A stretch of 15,149 bases of DNA from Acidobacteriota bacterium. Lineage in GTDB: Bacteria; Acidobacteriota; Vicinamibacteria; Vicinamibacterales; 2-12-FULL-66-21. The stretch covers positions 1 to 15,149 of the forward strand of contig JAIVJE010000330.1 in the NCBI GenBank assembly GCA_020200195.1. Direction: 5' to 3'. Made by a program: the position numbers and the translations under genes. Under the pieces are notes generated by a model, which had not been told where the DNA came from, made no database searches, and was given only the letters and a program-made list of their open reading frames with translations. Shown here piece after piece: positions 1 through 7,803 of this stretch. How positions within the stretch are numbered: position 1 is the first letter of the stretch; every line of letters begins with the position of its first letter.

Positions 1-2
1 AT

Positions 3-119
3 CCTCTGATCATGAAGACCCCGCATCAGAAGCTGAGTAAATCTGACGGCGACACTGGCGTCCGCGATTTGCGCCGCGCCGGCTGGACGCCCGCCACCGT
101 CCTCTCCGCCAGTGCCTAG
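3..119 (+). CDS. gluQ: Glutamyl-Q tRNA(Asp) synthetase, C-terminal end (partial)
   Basis: This frame is open from the left edge and ends at a TAG at 117-119, giving 38 residues of a gene that begins outside the window. The fragment contains KLSKS, the KMSKS-type ATP-binding loop of class I aminoacyl-tRNA synthetases, followed by DGDTGVRDLRRAGWTP. That string is typical of GluQ-RS, the short paralogue of glutamyl-tRNA synthetase that lacks the anticodon-binding domain and attaches glutamate to queuosine in tRNA(Asp). Only about 23 residues follow KLSKS, which is short for this family. The stop directly adjoins a palindromic repeat (119-246), so the original C-terminus may have been trimmed when the repeat arrived. 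A true glutamyl-tRNA synthetase is unlikely because it would continue with several hundred more residues. Confidence 0.75.
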   Translation, partial: PLIMKTPHQKLSKSDGDTGVRDLRRAGWTPATVLSASA

Positions 120-246
120 GGGGACAGCCACCTTTATTTGGGGACCGCCACCTTTTTCGCGCCGGAAATGCTAACAATTCACAAGCAAAGCTGGCTGCCC
201 GGAAAAAGGTGGCTGCCCCCCTACCCGAAAAAGGTGGCTGTCCCCC
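119..246. repeat. Four-copy inverted palindromic repeat (REP-like)
   Basis: Two direct copies of a 16-19 base unit are followed by two inverted copies. GGGGACAGCCACCTTT lies at 120-135 and GGGGACCGCCACCTTTTTC at 140-158. GAAAAAGGTGGCTGCCCCC lies at 202-220 and AAAGGTGGCTGTCCCC at 230-245. The outer pair is perfectly complementary and extends to 17 bases (119-135 with 230-246). The inner pair matches at 17 of 19 positions. The whole can fold as a nested hairpin, with 159-201 as loop. A diverged single-hairpin copy lies at 12471-12516. The layout resembles REP/BIME elements mobilised in trans by RAYT (IS200-like) transposases, but no such transposase is in the window. It sits between two convergent gene ends and could also act as a bidirectional terminator. 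Confidence 0.85.
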
Positions 247-247
247 A

Positions 248-1591
248 TCAGCGCAGCCGGAGACGGCGGATGGAGAGATCGGGGCCGGCGTTCACACGGG
301 TCAAGTAGAACAGGACGCCGTCCACCACGGTCAGCGCGGTCGGATCCACGATCCCAGCGGCGCCCTCGATCGGTTCCACGGACGTGACGGCGGTGCCCGC
401 GCGATTCAGGCGGATCCGGATCACCCGGAGGTTGCCATCTTCGGTTGCCTGCACGCCGACGAGGGCTCCTCGATGCCATCGGATATGGCGGAGGCCCGCA
501 AGACGGCCCGGTGCGCCGCCGCGTACCCCGCTGACGCGGCGTGCGGTCAGATCGACACGCACGATGCCGGTCTCGTGAGCGACGTACAGCGTCCGCTCAT
601 CGGCCACCGCCAGGCTCGTGACGCCTGGCTTCCCCACTGCGATCGCGCGTTCGAACCCGCGCGTCGACGACTTGACCTTGAACACGCCGCCGCCTGCCGC
701 ATCCAGCACGAACACGGCCCCGCCGGCCGTAACGGCCACGTCAACGAGTCGCCCGCTGCTCGCCGGTATCTCAACGGTATGCAGGACACGGCCCGAGACG
801 AGCTGAAGTTTGTGCAGGGTCGTCCGGGTCGAGTCCGCAGCGGCGCTCGCTACCCACAAATCCCCGCGGCGGTGATCGATCTCCAAGGCGGTCAGCCCGA
901 GAAAGCCCCCGGACTTCGCTGCAACCATGTCGCTGACACGCCTGGACACCTCGTCGATGACCATCAGCTTGCTCGCCTCACGATCACTGACGATGAAGCG
1001 ACGCGATACCGAGTCGTAAGCGAGGCCGGCAGGAACAAATGGCGCGGTGACAAACGAGATGTCGCCATCGGGACCAGTACTTTCCGCCGTCCCGCGGGCT
1101 GTCAGCGGCGCGCCTTTCGAGACGGCAGAGGTCTCCGACTTCGCGCCGCTCGCAACGCGGATATCTCCGGTGCCCACCGCGGTTTCTGAGACGAACGGCT
1201 CCCAGGCCGGCAGCGCGCGGACGCGCCGGAAGTCATCGTTCGTCGCGGCGTCTGTCTTGACGCCTGCCTCGGCAAGCCGCCGGAGCATCACGAGCGCGTC
1301 GTGAGGACGGCCGCTGAGACTTTGGGCCCGCGCGATCAGGTACATGAGGTCTGGATCGTTGGGACGCGATTTCTGCAGAGCGCGCCACGCGAGATCGTGA
1401 AACGCGTCGGCGTCCCCTCGTTCGGCGGCTTCGAGCGCAAGCTGCCGGCACGCCTTGACGTCGCCGCATTCCGCCTGAAGAGAGCCGGGAGGCGCCGCGG
1501 TCGCGAACGAGGTCAGGAGAAGGCAGGTGGCGATCATCATCAGCGGCCGCATGATCCTACCAGCGTTCGAACAGACGTCTTGCGCACTCAT
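248..1591 (-). CDS. Secreted beta-propeller (NHL/SMP-30-like) protein
   Basis: The product is 447 residues long. A hydrophobic stretch at about residues 17-30 (MMIATCLLLTSFATA) with a following A-P site looks like a Sec signal peptide, so the protein should be exported. Residues 42-125 are helical with a TPR-like pattern of hydrophobic residues (paired Cys at 42 and 48). From about residue 180 to the end there are repeated beta-blade motifs such as PAGLAYDSVSRRFIVSD and LTALEIDHRRGDLWVAS, as in NHL/SMP-30 type propellers. A specific ligand or enzymatic role cannot be assigned. The ATG at 1591 overlaps the TGA of the gene upstream as ATGA, which favours coupled translation. An inner ATG at 1552 gives a more compact signal peptide and is an alternative start. 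The stop lies two bases from the repeat at 119-246. Confidence 0.75.
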   Translation of the reverse strand: MSAQDVCSNAGRIMRPLMMIATCLLLTSFATAAPPGSLQAECGDVKACRQLALEAAERGDADAFHDLAWRALQKSRPNDPDLMYLIARAQSLSGRPHDALVMLRRLAEAGVKTDAATNDDFRRVRALPAWEPFVSETAVGTGDIRVASGAKSETSAVSKGAPLTARGTAESTGPDGDISFVTAPFVPAGLAYDSVSRRFIVSDREASKLMVIDEVSRRVSDMVAAKSGGFLGLTALEIDHRRGDLWVASAAADSTRTTLHKLQLVSGRVLHTVEIPASSGRLVDVAVTAGGAVFVLDAAGGGVFKVKSSTRGFERAIAVGKPGVTSLAVADERTLYVAHETGIVRVDLTARRVSGVRGGAPGRLAGLRHIRWHRGALVGVQATEDGNLRVIRIRLNRAGTAVTSVEPIEGAAGIVDPTALTVVDGVLFYLTRVNAGPDLSIRRLRLR

Positions 1592-2127
1592 CGAATACGC
1601 AAACGGACTCCAAGGATCAGCGTGCCATCGCCCGTCGTCACTTGAAGTCCCTCGGCGAACTGAAGAAAGTCGGTCAATCCTCGTTGTGCCAGCAAATCAC
1701 GAATGTCTACCAGGATGCGGTCGCCTTCCAGGCGGATGCCTTTCGGGACCTTGTCCAGGAAACCCAGGGCTGAGCCGGCCAAAGACATGAGTCCGCCGGA
1801 GGCCATCCGTAGTACGAGCACCGGGGATGCCGGCAGCTCCGGCTGCTGCTCGATCGACAACCTGAGCGTCACCGCCGGCAGCAGCGGCGAGCGGCCCAGC
1901 CGCACCCGCGCCGTCAGCCGGTTGCCGGCCTGAGTCTGCACCTGAACTTCATGGACGGCACCGCCGGGTGGCAGGGCTTCCGCGATCAACTGGTTCAGCA
2001 GCCGATCGGAAACAGGAATTGTGGCTTCGGCGCGAGCGCCCGCGATATCCGCGAAGCCTGCTGCCTGCTGCTGGAAAAGAAGTGCGGACAGTCGCGGGTC
2101 CATCTGAGGCACAAGGTACGGCCGCAC
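1588..2127 (-). CDS. Hypothetical protein, beta-rich
   Basis: I do not recognise this 179-residue protein. It has no signal peptide or membrane segment. The middle part (about residues 40-110) alternates polar and hydrophobic residues in long strands, and residues 111-125 are a small hydrophobic helix. The C-terminal part, around GIRLEGDRILVDIRDLLAQR, looks like a further strand-helix unit. A distant relation to lipid-binding DUF2993/LmeA-type beta proteins is conceivable but is only a guess from this pattern. The annotated start is a GTG at 2127; an ATG at 2103 (MDPRLSALLF) is equally possible, and neither has a clear Shine-Dalgarno sequence. The gene follows the DUF3618 gene by 32 bases and its TGA overlaps the ATG of the propeller gene, so the three are probably co-transcribed. 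Confidence 0.6.
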   Translation of the reverse strand: MRPYLVPQMDPRLSALLFQQQAAGFADIAGARAEATIPVSDRLLNQLIAEALPPGGAVHEVQVQTQAGNRLTARVRLGRSPLLPAVTLRLSIEQQPELPASPVLVLRMASGGLMSLAGSALGFLDKVPKGIRLEGDRILVDIRDLLAQRGLTDFLQFAEGLQVTTGDGTLILGVRLRIR

Positions 2128-2159
2128 CGGAGTGCGACCGTACCAGTATGCTCCCGCTT

Positions 2160-3080
2160 CTACGAGGATGGGGTTGGCTTCTTCAACGACCTCGCGCCGG
2201 TGTCCGGCGGCGCGACCTGGTCAACGACATCGCCTGCAGCCTTCTGCACGCGCTCCGCTGTATCGCGCACCTTCTCCTGAACCCCCTCGACAACGCTGTC
2301 GCGCGCCTCACCCATCAACTGGTTCTCTCGCTCGGTCTCCGGCAAGGCCATACCCACCGCGGCCCCGACCACGATGGCCGCGGCGCCGATCATCAGCGGA
2401 TTCTCCCTCAGCATCCGCTGCATTTGATTCTGGGCTTTGCGCGCGGTGACGGTCGCATCGCGCTGGAATGACGACACCGAGTGCGTGCTGGGTTCGTAGG
2501 AAAGCCCCGGAGCATACGGCCCCGCGGTTTCATAACCCAGCGACTCCGCGGCGGAGGGGCGATAGTAGTTCTCATCGCTATCGTACCGCCGCCCGGCAGA
2601 ACGCAGGTGCGACCGCCGGCGCCAATCGTCCTCTCGGCTCTTGCCCCCGAACGCCAGCCACGCGAGGCCGGCGACGCCGATGCTGACCATCGCCACGGGG
2701 ATTGGATTGCGGCGAGCCCCGTCCATCAAGTCGTCCGCGCCGCTGCCGACGGTATCGCTGATCTGCCGCACCTTCTCGGACGTCGCGCTGCGTACGCTTT
2801 CTGTCGCTTGCGCGACGAGGTTGCGCGGACGCAGCTTGTCCTGGATCGCATCGATCGTCTCCGACATGTCCTCGCGCGTCTGCTCGATTTCCTCCCGAAT
2901 CTCGCGCGTGCGCCGGGCCGGCGCTTCGTCGCGCGGTGGAGCTGCCGAGTATCCGCGGAGCGGCTCCTCGTCACGTCGCAGGACGTCGTCCCGGTCCAAC
3001 GGGTCGCCTGATCCGGTGATCTCGTCGCCGCGGCCCGACATCCGCTCTCTGTCCTTTACGCCCTTTGTCCGGTCGTCCAT
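2160..3080 (-). CDS. DUF3618 domain membrane protein
   Basis: The product is 306 residues. A very polar N-terminus (1-55) precedes a DUF3618-type segment at about 57-105, with the typical pattern REIREEIEQTREDMSETIDA and a following DKLRP. A first membrane segment lies at about 125-145 (NPIPVAMVSIGVAGLAWLAF). A polar linker rich in Arg and Tyr follows, then a second hydrophobic segment at 228-246 and an amphipathic C-terminal helix (250-290). Known DUF3618 proteins are small membrane-anchored proteins of unknown function, often found beside Holin-X/YqjE proteins, as here. The ATG at 3080 is preceded by GGAGA eight bases upstream. The first 25 bases overlap the end of the upstream gene, so the two are translated together. 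The long two-segment form is larger than the usual family member. Confidence 0.8.
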   Translation of the reverse strand: MDDRTKGVKDRERMSGRGDEITGSGDPLDRDDVLRRDEEPLRGYSAAPPRDEAPARRTREIREEIEQTREDMSETIDAIQDKLRPRNLVAQATESVRSATSEKVRQISDTVGSGADDLMDGARRNPIPVAMVSIGVAGLAWLAFGGKSREDDWRRRSHLRSAGRRYDSDENYYRPSAAESLGYETAGPYAPGLSYEPSTHSVSSFQRDATVTARKAQNQMQRMLRENPLMIGAAAIVVGAAVGMALPETERENQLMGEARDSVVEGVQEKVRDTAERVQKAAGDVVDQVAPPDTGARSLKKPTPSS

Positions 3081-3451
3081 CTGGCATTCTCCTTCAGTGT
3101 TTCAATCGTCTGGGTCGGTGCGACGCTGGTCCGGCGCATGTTTGCCATGGCCCGGTTGACCAGTACGTACCCGACCAGCATGGTGAGGATTGCGACGATC
3201 AACGCCGCCAGCCACATGGTCACACCCATCTGGCTCAGACCGATGACGACCGCCGCGAGCAGCACCAGCACGCCAGCGTGGGCGAGCGCACCGCCAACGA
3301 CCGCCGCCGCCGCATGCGTGCCCGCCGTCTTCAGCTTGGCGGTCATCTCCGTCGCCGCCAGCTCTACTTCCTTACGGACGAGTACGCCGGTTTCCCGGGA
3401 CAACTCCGCGAGAAGGTCGCCGAGCGAACGATTGTCCAGTTTGTCGGTCAT
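3056..3451 (-). CDS. Holin-X / YqjE-like phage holin family membrane protein
   Basis: The product is 131 residues. An N-terminal amphipathic helix with LLAELSRETGVLVRKEVELA (about 13-32) is followed by two membrane segments at about 48-72 and 78-98 and a short polar tail. This is the layout of the putative Actinobacterial Holin-X family (which includes E. coli YqjE-like proteins). Despite the family name there is no phage context here, and a lysis role should not be assumed. The start is supported by GGGAG eight bases before the ATG. The ATG shares one base with the TGA of the upstream gene (TGATG), and the 3' end overlaps the DUF3618 gene by 25 bases, so the three genes form one operon. Members of this trio are usually discussed as envelope or stress proteins. 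Confidence 0.8.
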   Translation of the reverse strand: MTDKLDNRSLGDLLAELSRETGVLVRKEVELAATEMTAKLKTAGTHAAAAVVGGALAHAGVLVLLAAVVIGLSQMGVTMWLAALIVAILTMLVGYVLVNRAMANMRRTSVAPTQTIETLKENARWTTGQRA

Positions 3452-3879
3452 CAGTAGATCTCCCGTGTGGCGAACGTGCGGTCCGTCATGGTTCCCCGGT
3501 TGAAGCGCGGCGAACCGGTTTCCCGATCCGACGAGCTCTTGAGAAAGCGGGCACCAAGGAGCCCGACGGCGAAGGCGCCACCGATGAACAACGCGGGCTG
3601 CCGCCGCGCGAGTTGCTGCGCGTCGTTCAGCAGCTCGGAGACGTTCTTTTCTTTCAGCCTGGTCGAGAAGCGCTCGAGCTGATCCGCCGCCTGCTCGATG
3701 TACTGCGCGATGGTCTCATGCTGCTGGTTTCGGAGCTGTTGTGTGCTCTGCCGGACCGCTTGCGCGATCGTGCCGAGCCCATCCGTGGCGCGCTCCTTCT
3801 GTGTTGTGAGCTGAGCGCTGGCGCGCTCGCGCACGCGATCGGCTATCCCGTTTCCCGATGTCTGTGGCGTATGGTCCAT
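3451..3879 (-). CDS. YqjD/ElaB-like single-pass membrane protein
   Basis: The product is 142 residues. Residues 10-90 are strongly helical and Gln-rich (AVRQSTQQLRNQQHETIAQY), probably a coiled coil. A single membrane segment follows at about 95-113 (PALFIGGAFAVGLLGARFL), then a polar tail. A long amphipathic helix followed by one C-terminal membrane anchor resembles YqjD/ElaB-type inner-membrane proteins of E. coli, some of which bind ribosomes in stationary phase; that function is not shown for this protein. AGAGGT seven bases before the ATG supports the start. It is the first gene of the run towards 248, with 213 bases of upstream gap (3880-4092) that should hold its promoter. I could not identify convincing -35/-10 boxes there. 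Confidence 0.7.
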   Translation of the reverse strand: MDHTPQTSGNGIADRVRERASAQLTTQKERATDGLGTIAQAVRQSTQQLRNQQHETIAQYIEQAADQLERFSTRLKEKNVSELLNDAQQLARRQPALFIGGAFAVGLLGARFLKSSSDRETGSPRFNRGTMTDRTFATREIY

Positions 3880-4092
3880 CAGTTACCTCTTTGTATGCCT
3901 GGACGGTTGCGTTGGCCCGTGTCACGCACTGCATTGCGCACTTCGTGCCATCAGCCGGGCAGACAGATCGCGGCGCGATGCGCTCGTATGAGACGAATCG
4001 CGTGAAGCGGCGCGTATGCGAACGCGTCACGAGAGATAACGGCAGTGTCTACGCGGAATACGTGTGGGTGAGGTGCCTTGTCGACCTCTGCT
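3880..4092. other. Intergenic gap of 213 bases upstream of the membrane-protein operon
   Basis: No gene is seen here on either strand: open frames are short and lack the codon pattern of the flanking genes. Both neighbours are on the minus strand, so the gap should hold the end of the ADOP permease transcript and the promoter of the operon beginning at 3879. The only firm element is the AGAGGT ribosome binding site near 3887-3892. A short inverted repeat (GCAC-TTC-GTGC, in the stretch 3937-3950) lacks a T-run and is not a clear terminator. Confidence 0.5.
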
Positions 4093-6519
4093 TTACGCGT
4101 CGCGCAAGGTCTCCATGGGATCGATCCGAGTCGCGCGGCGGGCCGGTACATAACACGCCGCGACGGCCACGAGCAGAAGCATGACCGTGACGCCCCCGAA
4201 CACGGCGAGGTCGTGGGTGCCGACTCCGAACAGCAGGCTCTGCAGATACCGCGTCAGCGCGATGGATCCGGCAAGACCCAGCGCAATGCCGATGCCGGCG
4301 GTTATCATGCCCTGTTTCAGCACGAGCGAGAGAATAGACTGCCGATCCGCGCCGAGCGCCTGCCGGATCCCGAATTCGCGGTTGCGCTGCGCGACGCCGA
4401 ACGCGAGGACTCCGTAGATCCCGATGGCCGAGAGGATCAGCGCGACGGCGCCGAACAGCCCCAGCAGCATCATTGGCGTCCGGCGACTCTCGAGCGATCG
4501 TGCCACCCACTGATCCATCGTCCTCACGTCCGCAATCGGCTGCTCGGGGTCGAGCGATTGCACAGCGCCCCGAACCTGCGACACGAGGCTTTGTGGATCG
4601 ACGCCGGTCTTCAGGACGAGCGCCATGCTGCCCGGGGATTGCTGGGAGACCGGGTAGTAGAGGCGCTCCTTTAGTACAGGTTCCCCGAGATCGATCGAAT
4701 TGATGGTGCCGACCACCCCGACGATGGTGATAGGGGGGCTGGTCGGTCCGCCGCGCCGGACCTGCTGGCCGAGTGCGCTCCGGTTCGCGAAATAGCGCTT
4801 CGCCAGGTATTCGTCGACGACCACTACAGGCGCGCTGTCGGCAGTGTCCGACTCATTGAACAGACGGCCGGCGATGAGCGGAATCTGCATCGCACGGAAG
4901 TAGTCGCCACCGACGATCTCCTGCCTGCCGTGTGGTGCGGCCTCAGTAGGCCCAGGCGTAAACCCGACGATGGAGTAGGAACCGGAACTGACGCTGCCGT
5001 TGAAGGGGACGTTGGACGTCAGACCCGCGGCCGTCACGGCCGGCAGGGCCGCGGCTTTTTCGACGAGCCGCTCCCAGAAGGCGCGCCGCGCCGGGGCATC
5101 AGCGTACCGCGTGGCCGGAAGCGCGAGCTGTGCGGTGAGCACGTTATCGCTCGAGAATCCGGGATTGACGTTCTGGAGCTGCGCGAAGCTCTTGATCAAC
5201 AGACCCGCGCCGACCAGGAGCACCAGCGCGAGCGCCACTTCGGCAATGACCAGCGTCGCGCGCGTCAGGCCGGTCGTCCGGCTGGCGGAGCCGCGCGTCG
5301 CGTCCTCTTTCAGCAATGCGTTCGTATTGCCGCGCATGACGGCAAGCGCCGGCACGATGCCGAAGACCAGCCCCGTCACGACGGCCAGCGCGATCGTGAA
5401 CGCCAGCACCACGGGGTGCAGCGACGCGTCGACCACCCCTGGAAGCTGGCGCTCGCTGAGCGCAATCAGCGCCCTGACGCCGGCGAGCCCGAGCGCCAGG
5501 CCGCAGACCCCGCCAATGACCGACAGGACGACGCCTTCGGTCAGCATCTGGCGGGCCAGCCGCCAGTGGCCCGCGCCGAGTGTGGTGCGGATCGCAAGCT
5601 CGCGCCCGCGGCCCGTCGCACGCATCAGGAGCAGATTGGCCACATTCGCGCACGCGATCAACAGGACCAGGATGACGCCGCCCTGCAGCACGTAGAGCTG
5701 CTCGCGAACATCCCCGACGAGCTCATCGCGAATGTCGACGGCAAAACCACCGAAGCCGCTCGTCCTCGCGAACGCCGCGCGCTGCGGCAACCGCTCGATG
5801 TTACGGTCCACGATGATCTTCATCTGCGCGTTCGCTTGCGCGATCGTGGCGCCCGGCCGGAGCCGCGCGATCATCGAGCTGAACTCGTTGCCGCGTCCCT
5901 GATCCGACATCTGTTGGGGCGTGAACGAGAAGGGCACGAGGATCGCGACCTCACGCGAGGGCAGGTCGAAATCCGCCGGCAGCACCCCGACGATCCGGTA
6001 CGGCTCGCCATTGAGGCGGACGTCGCGGCCGACGATGGCAAGGTCCGCGGCAAAGCGGGAGTTCCAGAGCCCGTACGTCAGGATCGCGAATTTGTCGGCG
6101 CCGGTCCTGGCTTCGTCTTCATTGAACGCGCGGCCGAGGAACGGCTGCCGTTGCAAGGTCGTGAAGAAGGAGGGGGTCACGGCGAGGCCGCGGATCTGCT
6201 CGGGCTGCCCTTCTGACGCCAGATTGAGGCGGCGGTTCATGAACAGCGTCGCGTCCTCGATAGCCGGCGCCTGAGTCTTGCGGTCGATGTAATCGGGGAT
6301 CGAAACGCTCGCCTGCTGCAGGCCCATCAACGGATAGGTATTCCAGACGAACACCAAGCGATCGGCGTCCGGATACGGCAGGGGTTTGAGGAGGGTCTGG
6401 TAGCTTAGGCTGAAAATCGCGGTATTGGCACCGATCCCGAGAGTCAGCGTGAGGACGGCAACGAGTGTAAAGATGGGCTGCTTGCGGAGCGTGCGGAGAG
6501 CGTAGCGAATGTCCTGCAT
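4093..6519 (-). CDS. ADOP family duplicated permease (MacB/FtsX type ABC transporter permease)
   Basis: The product is 808 residues, about twice a normal MacB-type permease module. It opens with MQDIRYALRTLRKQPIFTLV, the typical start of acidobacterial duplicated orphan permeases. A first membrane helix (17-38) is followed by a MacB-like periplasmic core (about 60-270) and three helices near 279-299, 328-353 and 370-394. Another helix (421-443), a second periplasmic core (about 450-660) and three C-terminal helices complete the duplication. The FtsX-type cytoplasmic loop motif occurs twice, as RGRELAIRTTLGA (304-316) and NREFGIRQALGA near the C-terminus. Family members work with an ATPase in export or mechanotransmission, but most are encoded alone, and no ATPase gene is adjacent here. 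The ATG at 6519 gives the conserved N-terminus although no strong ribosome binding site precedes it. Confidence 0.93.
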   Translation of the reverse strand: MQDIRYALRTLRKQPIFTLVAVLTLTLGIGANTAIFSLSYQTLLKPLPYPDADRLVFVWNTYPLMGLQQASVSIPDYIDRKTQAPAIEDATLFMNRRLNLASEGQPEQIRGLAVTPSFFTTLQRQPFLGRAFNEDEARTGADKFAILTYGLWNSRFAADLAIVGRDVRLNGEPYRIVGVLPADFDLPSREVAILVPFSFTPQQMSDQGRGNEFSSMIARLRPGATIAQANAQMKIIVDRNIERLPQRAAFARTSGFGGFAVDIRDELVGDVREQLYVLQGGVILVLLIACANVANLLLMRATGRGRELAIRTTLGAGHWRLARQMLTEGVVLSVIGGVCGLALGLAGVRALIALSERQLPGVVDASLHPVVLAFTIALAVVTGLVFGIVPALAVMRGNTNALLKEDATRGSASRTTGLTRATLVIAEVALALVLLVGAGLLIKSFAQLQNVNPGFSSDNVLTAQLALPATRYADAPARRAFWERLVEKAAALPAVTAAGLTSNVPFNGSVSSGSYSIVGFTPGPTEAAPHGRQEIVGGDYFRAMQIPLIAGRLFNESDTADSAPVVVVDEYLAKRYFANRSALGQQVRRGGPTSPPITIVGVVGTINSIDLGEPVLKERLYYPVSQQSPGSMALVLKTGVDPQSLVSQVRGAVQSLDPEQPIADVRTMDQWVARSLESRRTPMMLLGLFGAVALILSAIGIYGVLAFGVAQRNREFGIRQALGADRQSILSLVLKQGMITAGIGIALGLAGSIALTRYLQSLLFGVGTHDLAVFGGVTVMLLLVAVAACYVPARRATRIDPMETLRDA

Positions 6520-6568
6520 GATCGGATGCTTGGACGTCGCCCGCGGAGAAATGGTTGCGGTTTTGGCG

Positions 6569-7586
6569 TCAGTCGCAGGTCACTTTGCGGAGGAGTGGGA
6601 GATCGCTGAGGATCATGCCGGCGCCGACGACCACGGAGGTGAGCGGGTTCTCGGCCACCACAACCGGCAGTCCCGTCTCGTCACGCAGCCGCCGATCCAG
6701 ATTGCGCAGCAGCGCGCCGCCGCCCGTGAGCATGACGCCCCGATCGTAGATGTCGGCCGACAGTTCCGGCGGAATCCGTTCGAGCGCGTCCCGTACCGCC
6801 TGCACCATCTGCCGCAACGGCTCGGCGAGGGCCTCGCGGACCTCCGCGTCCGTCACGGTGATCGTGCGCGGCACACCTTCCAGCAGATGGCGGCCCTTCA
6901 CTTCCATCTTGAGCGGCTTCTCGAGTGGGGTCGCAGAACCCAGCTCGAACTTGATCAACTCCGCCGTCCGCTCGCCAATCAGCAGGTTGTACGACTTTCG
7001 CATGAACTGAATGATCGCGTCGTCCATGGCGTTGCCCGCCACGCGCAGCGACCGCCCGTACACCGTGCCCGCGAGCGAAATGACCGCGATGTCCGTCGTC
7101 CCGCCGCCGATGTCCACGATCATGTTCCCGGCAGCTTCGGTAATCGGCAGGCCCGATCCGATCGCCGCCGCCATCGGCTCGTCCACGAGGTGCACTTCGC
7201 TCGCTTTGACGCCGATACCCGCTGTCCTTGACGGCGCGGCGCTCGACCTGCGTGATCTCCGGTGGCACGCCGATGACCAGCCGCGGGCGCAGCATGGGAT
7301 TCTTGCCCTGCACCTTACGCACGAAATACATCAGCATCTTCTCGGCGGCGTCAAAATCCGCAATCACGCCGTCCTTCATCGGCCGGACGGGCTTGATGTT
7401 CGGGGGTGTGCGGCCCAGCATCTCGTGCGCTTCAGTTCCCACGGCCTCAATCGTTCCCTTCGCCGTGTTGAAGGCCACAATCGAGGGCTCGTTGAGGACG
7501 ATGCCGCGACCGCGCGCGAACACACAGGTGTTGGCCGTCCCGAGGTCGATGGCAACGTCGGTGGAAAATGCCGAGAATACGCCCAT
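6569..7586 (-). pseudogene. mreB: Rod shape-determining protein MreB, interrupted by a one-base frameshift
   Basis: MreB is the bacterial actin that guides cell-wall synthesis in rods. Both halves are clearly recognisable. The N-terminal part starts at the ATG at 7586 (GGAG nine bases upstream) with MGVFSAFSTDVAIDLGTANT, where DLGTANT is the phosphate-1 loop. It continues to PPEITQVERRAVKDSGYRRQ. The C-terminal part, in another frame, runs from ASEVHLVDEPMAAAIG through DIGGGTTDIAVISL (phosphate 2) to the TGA at 6569-6571. Removing one base from the TTT at 7205-7207 (AAA on the coding strand) joins the parts at the normal length, about 338 residues, with no other lesion. The sequence between is otherwise intact, so the frameshift is either recent or a sequencing error in a homopolymer. 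mreC and mreD are not adjacent. Confidence 0.9.
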
Positions 7587-7753
7587 GAACGGACTCCGGG
7601 AACGAAACGGCAGGACGGACACAGGGCCCGCCCTGCCGCGCATGGAGGAGGAGACGTGACGGAGCACCTCTAGGCACGAATCGTTCCGTCCGCTGGAGAT
7701 GACGAAATGGCGGTTTGCCGGGCAAAAGCGTGAAGAAGTGCGATAACCGGCGG

Positions 7754-7783
7754 CCCCACAGGGGGTCGGAGGGTTACAACCCT
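7754..7783 (-). terminator. Possible hairpins downstream of the TPR gene
   Basis: Two small inverted repeats lie 20-50 bases after the stop of the gene at 7804: AGGGTT-AC-AACCCT at 7770-7783, and a CCCC-ACA-GGGG stem near 7754-7764. Neither is followed by a T-run on the minus strand, so a classic intrinsic terminator is not shown. They could instead be part of the untranslated leader or promoter region of mreB, which begins 168 bases further on. No -35/-10 pair stood out in 7587-7803. Confidence 0.25.
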
Positions 7784-7803
7784 GACGGGAAATAACGAAG
7801 TTG

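Noticed and set aside
119..246. CRISPR array
   Set aside because: There are only four units, in mixed orientation, with unequal spacings and no cas genes, so this is a palindromic repeat and not an array of repeats and spacers.
209..1189. 326-codon open frame on the plus strand
   Set aside because: It begins inside the palindromic repeat and is antisense to the beta-propeller gene, which has a signal peptide and blade motifs. No domain is recognisable in the plus-strand product.
3056..3451. Prophage or lysis cassette suggested by the holin-family protein
   Set aside because: There is no endolysin, spanin or other phage gene nearby. The Holin-X/YqjE family is commonly chromosomal and here sits with DUF3618 and YqjD-like genes.
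4930..6216. 428-codon open frame on the plus strand
   Set aside because: It is antisense to the clear ADOP permease. Its product is almost entirely Arg, Asp, Gln, Glu and His with no hydrophobic core, as expected from the reverse complement of GC-rich membrane-protein codons.
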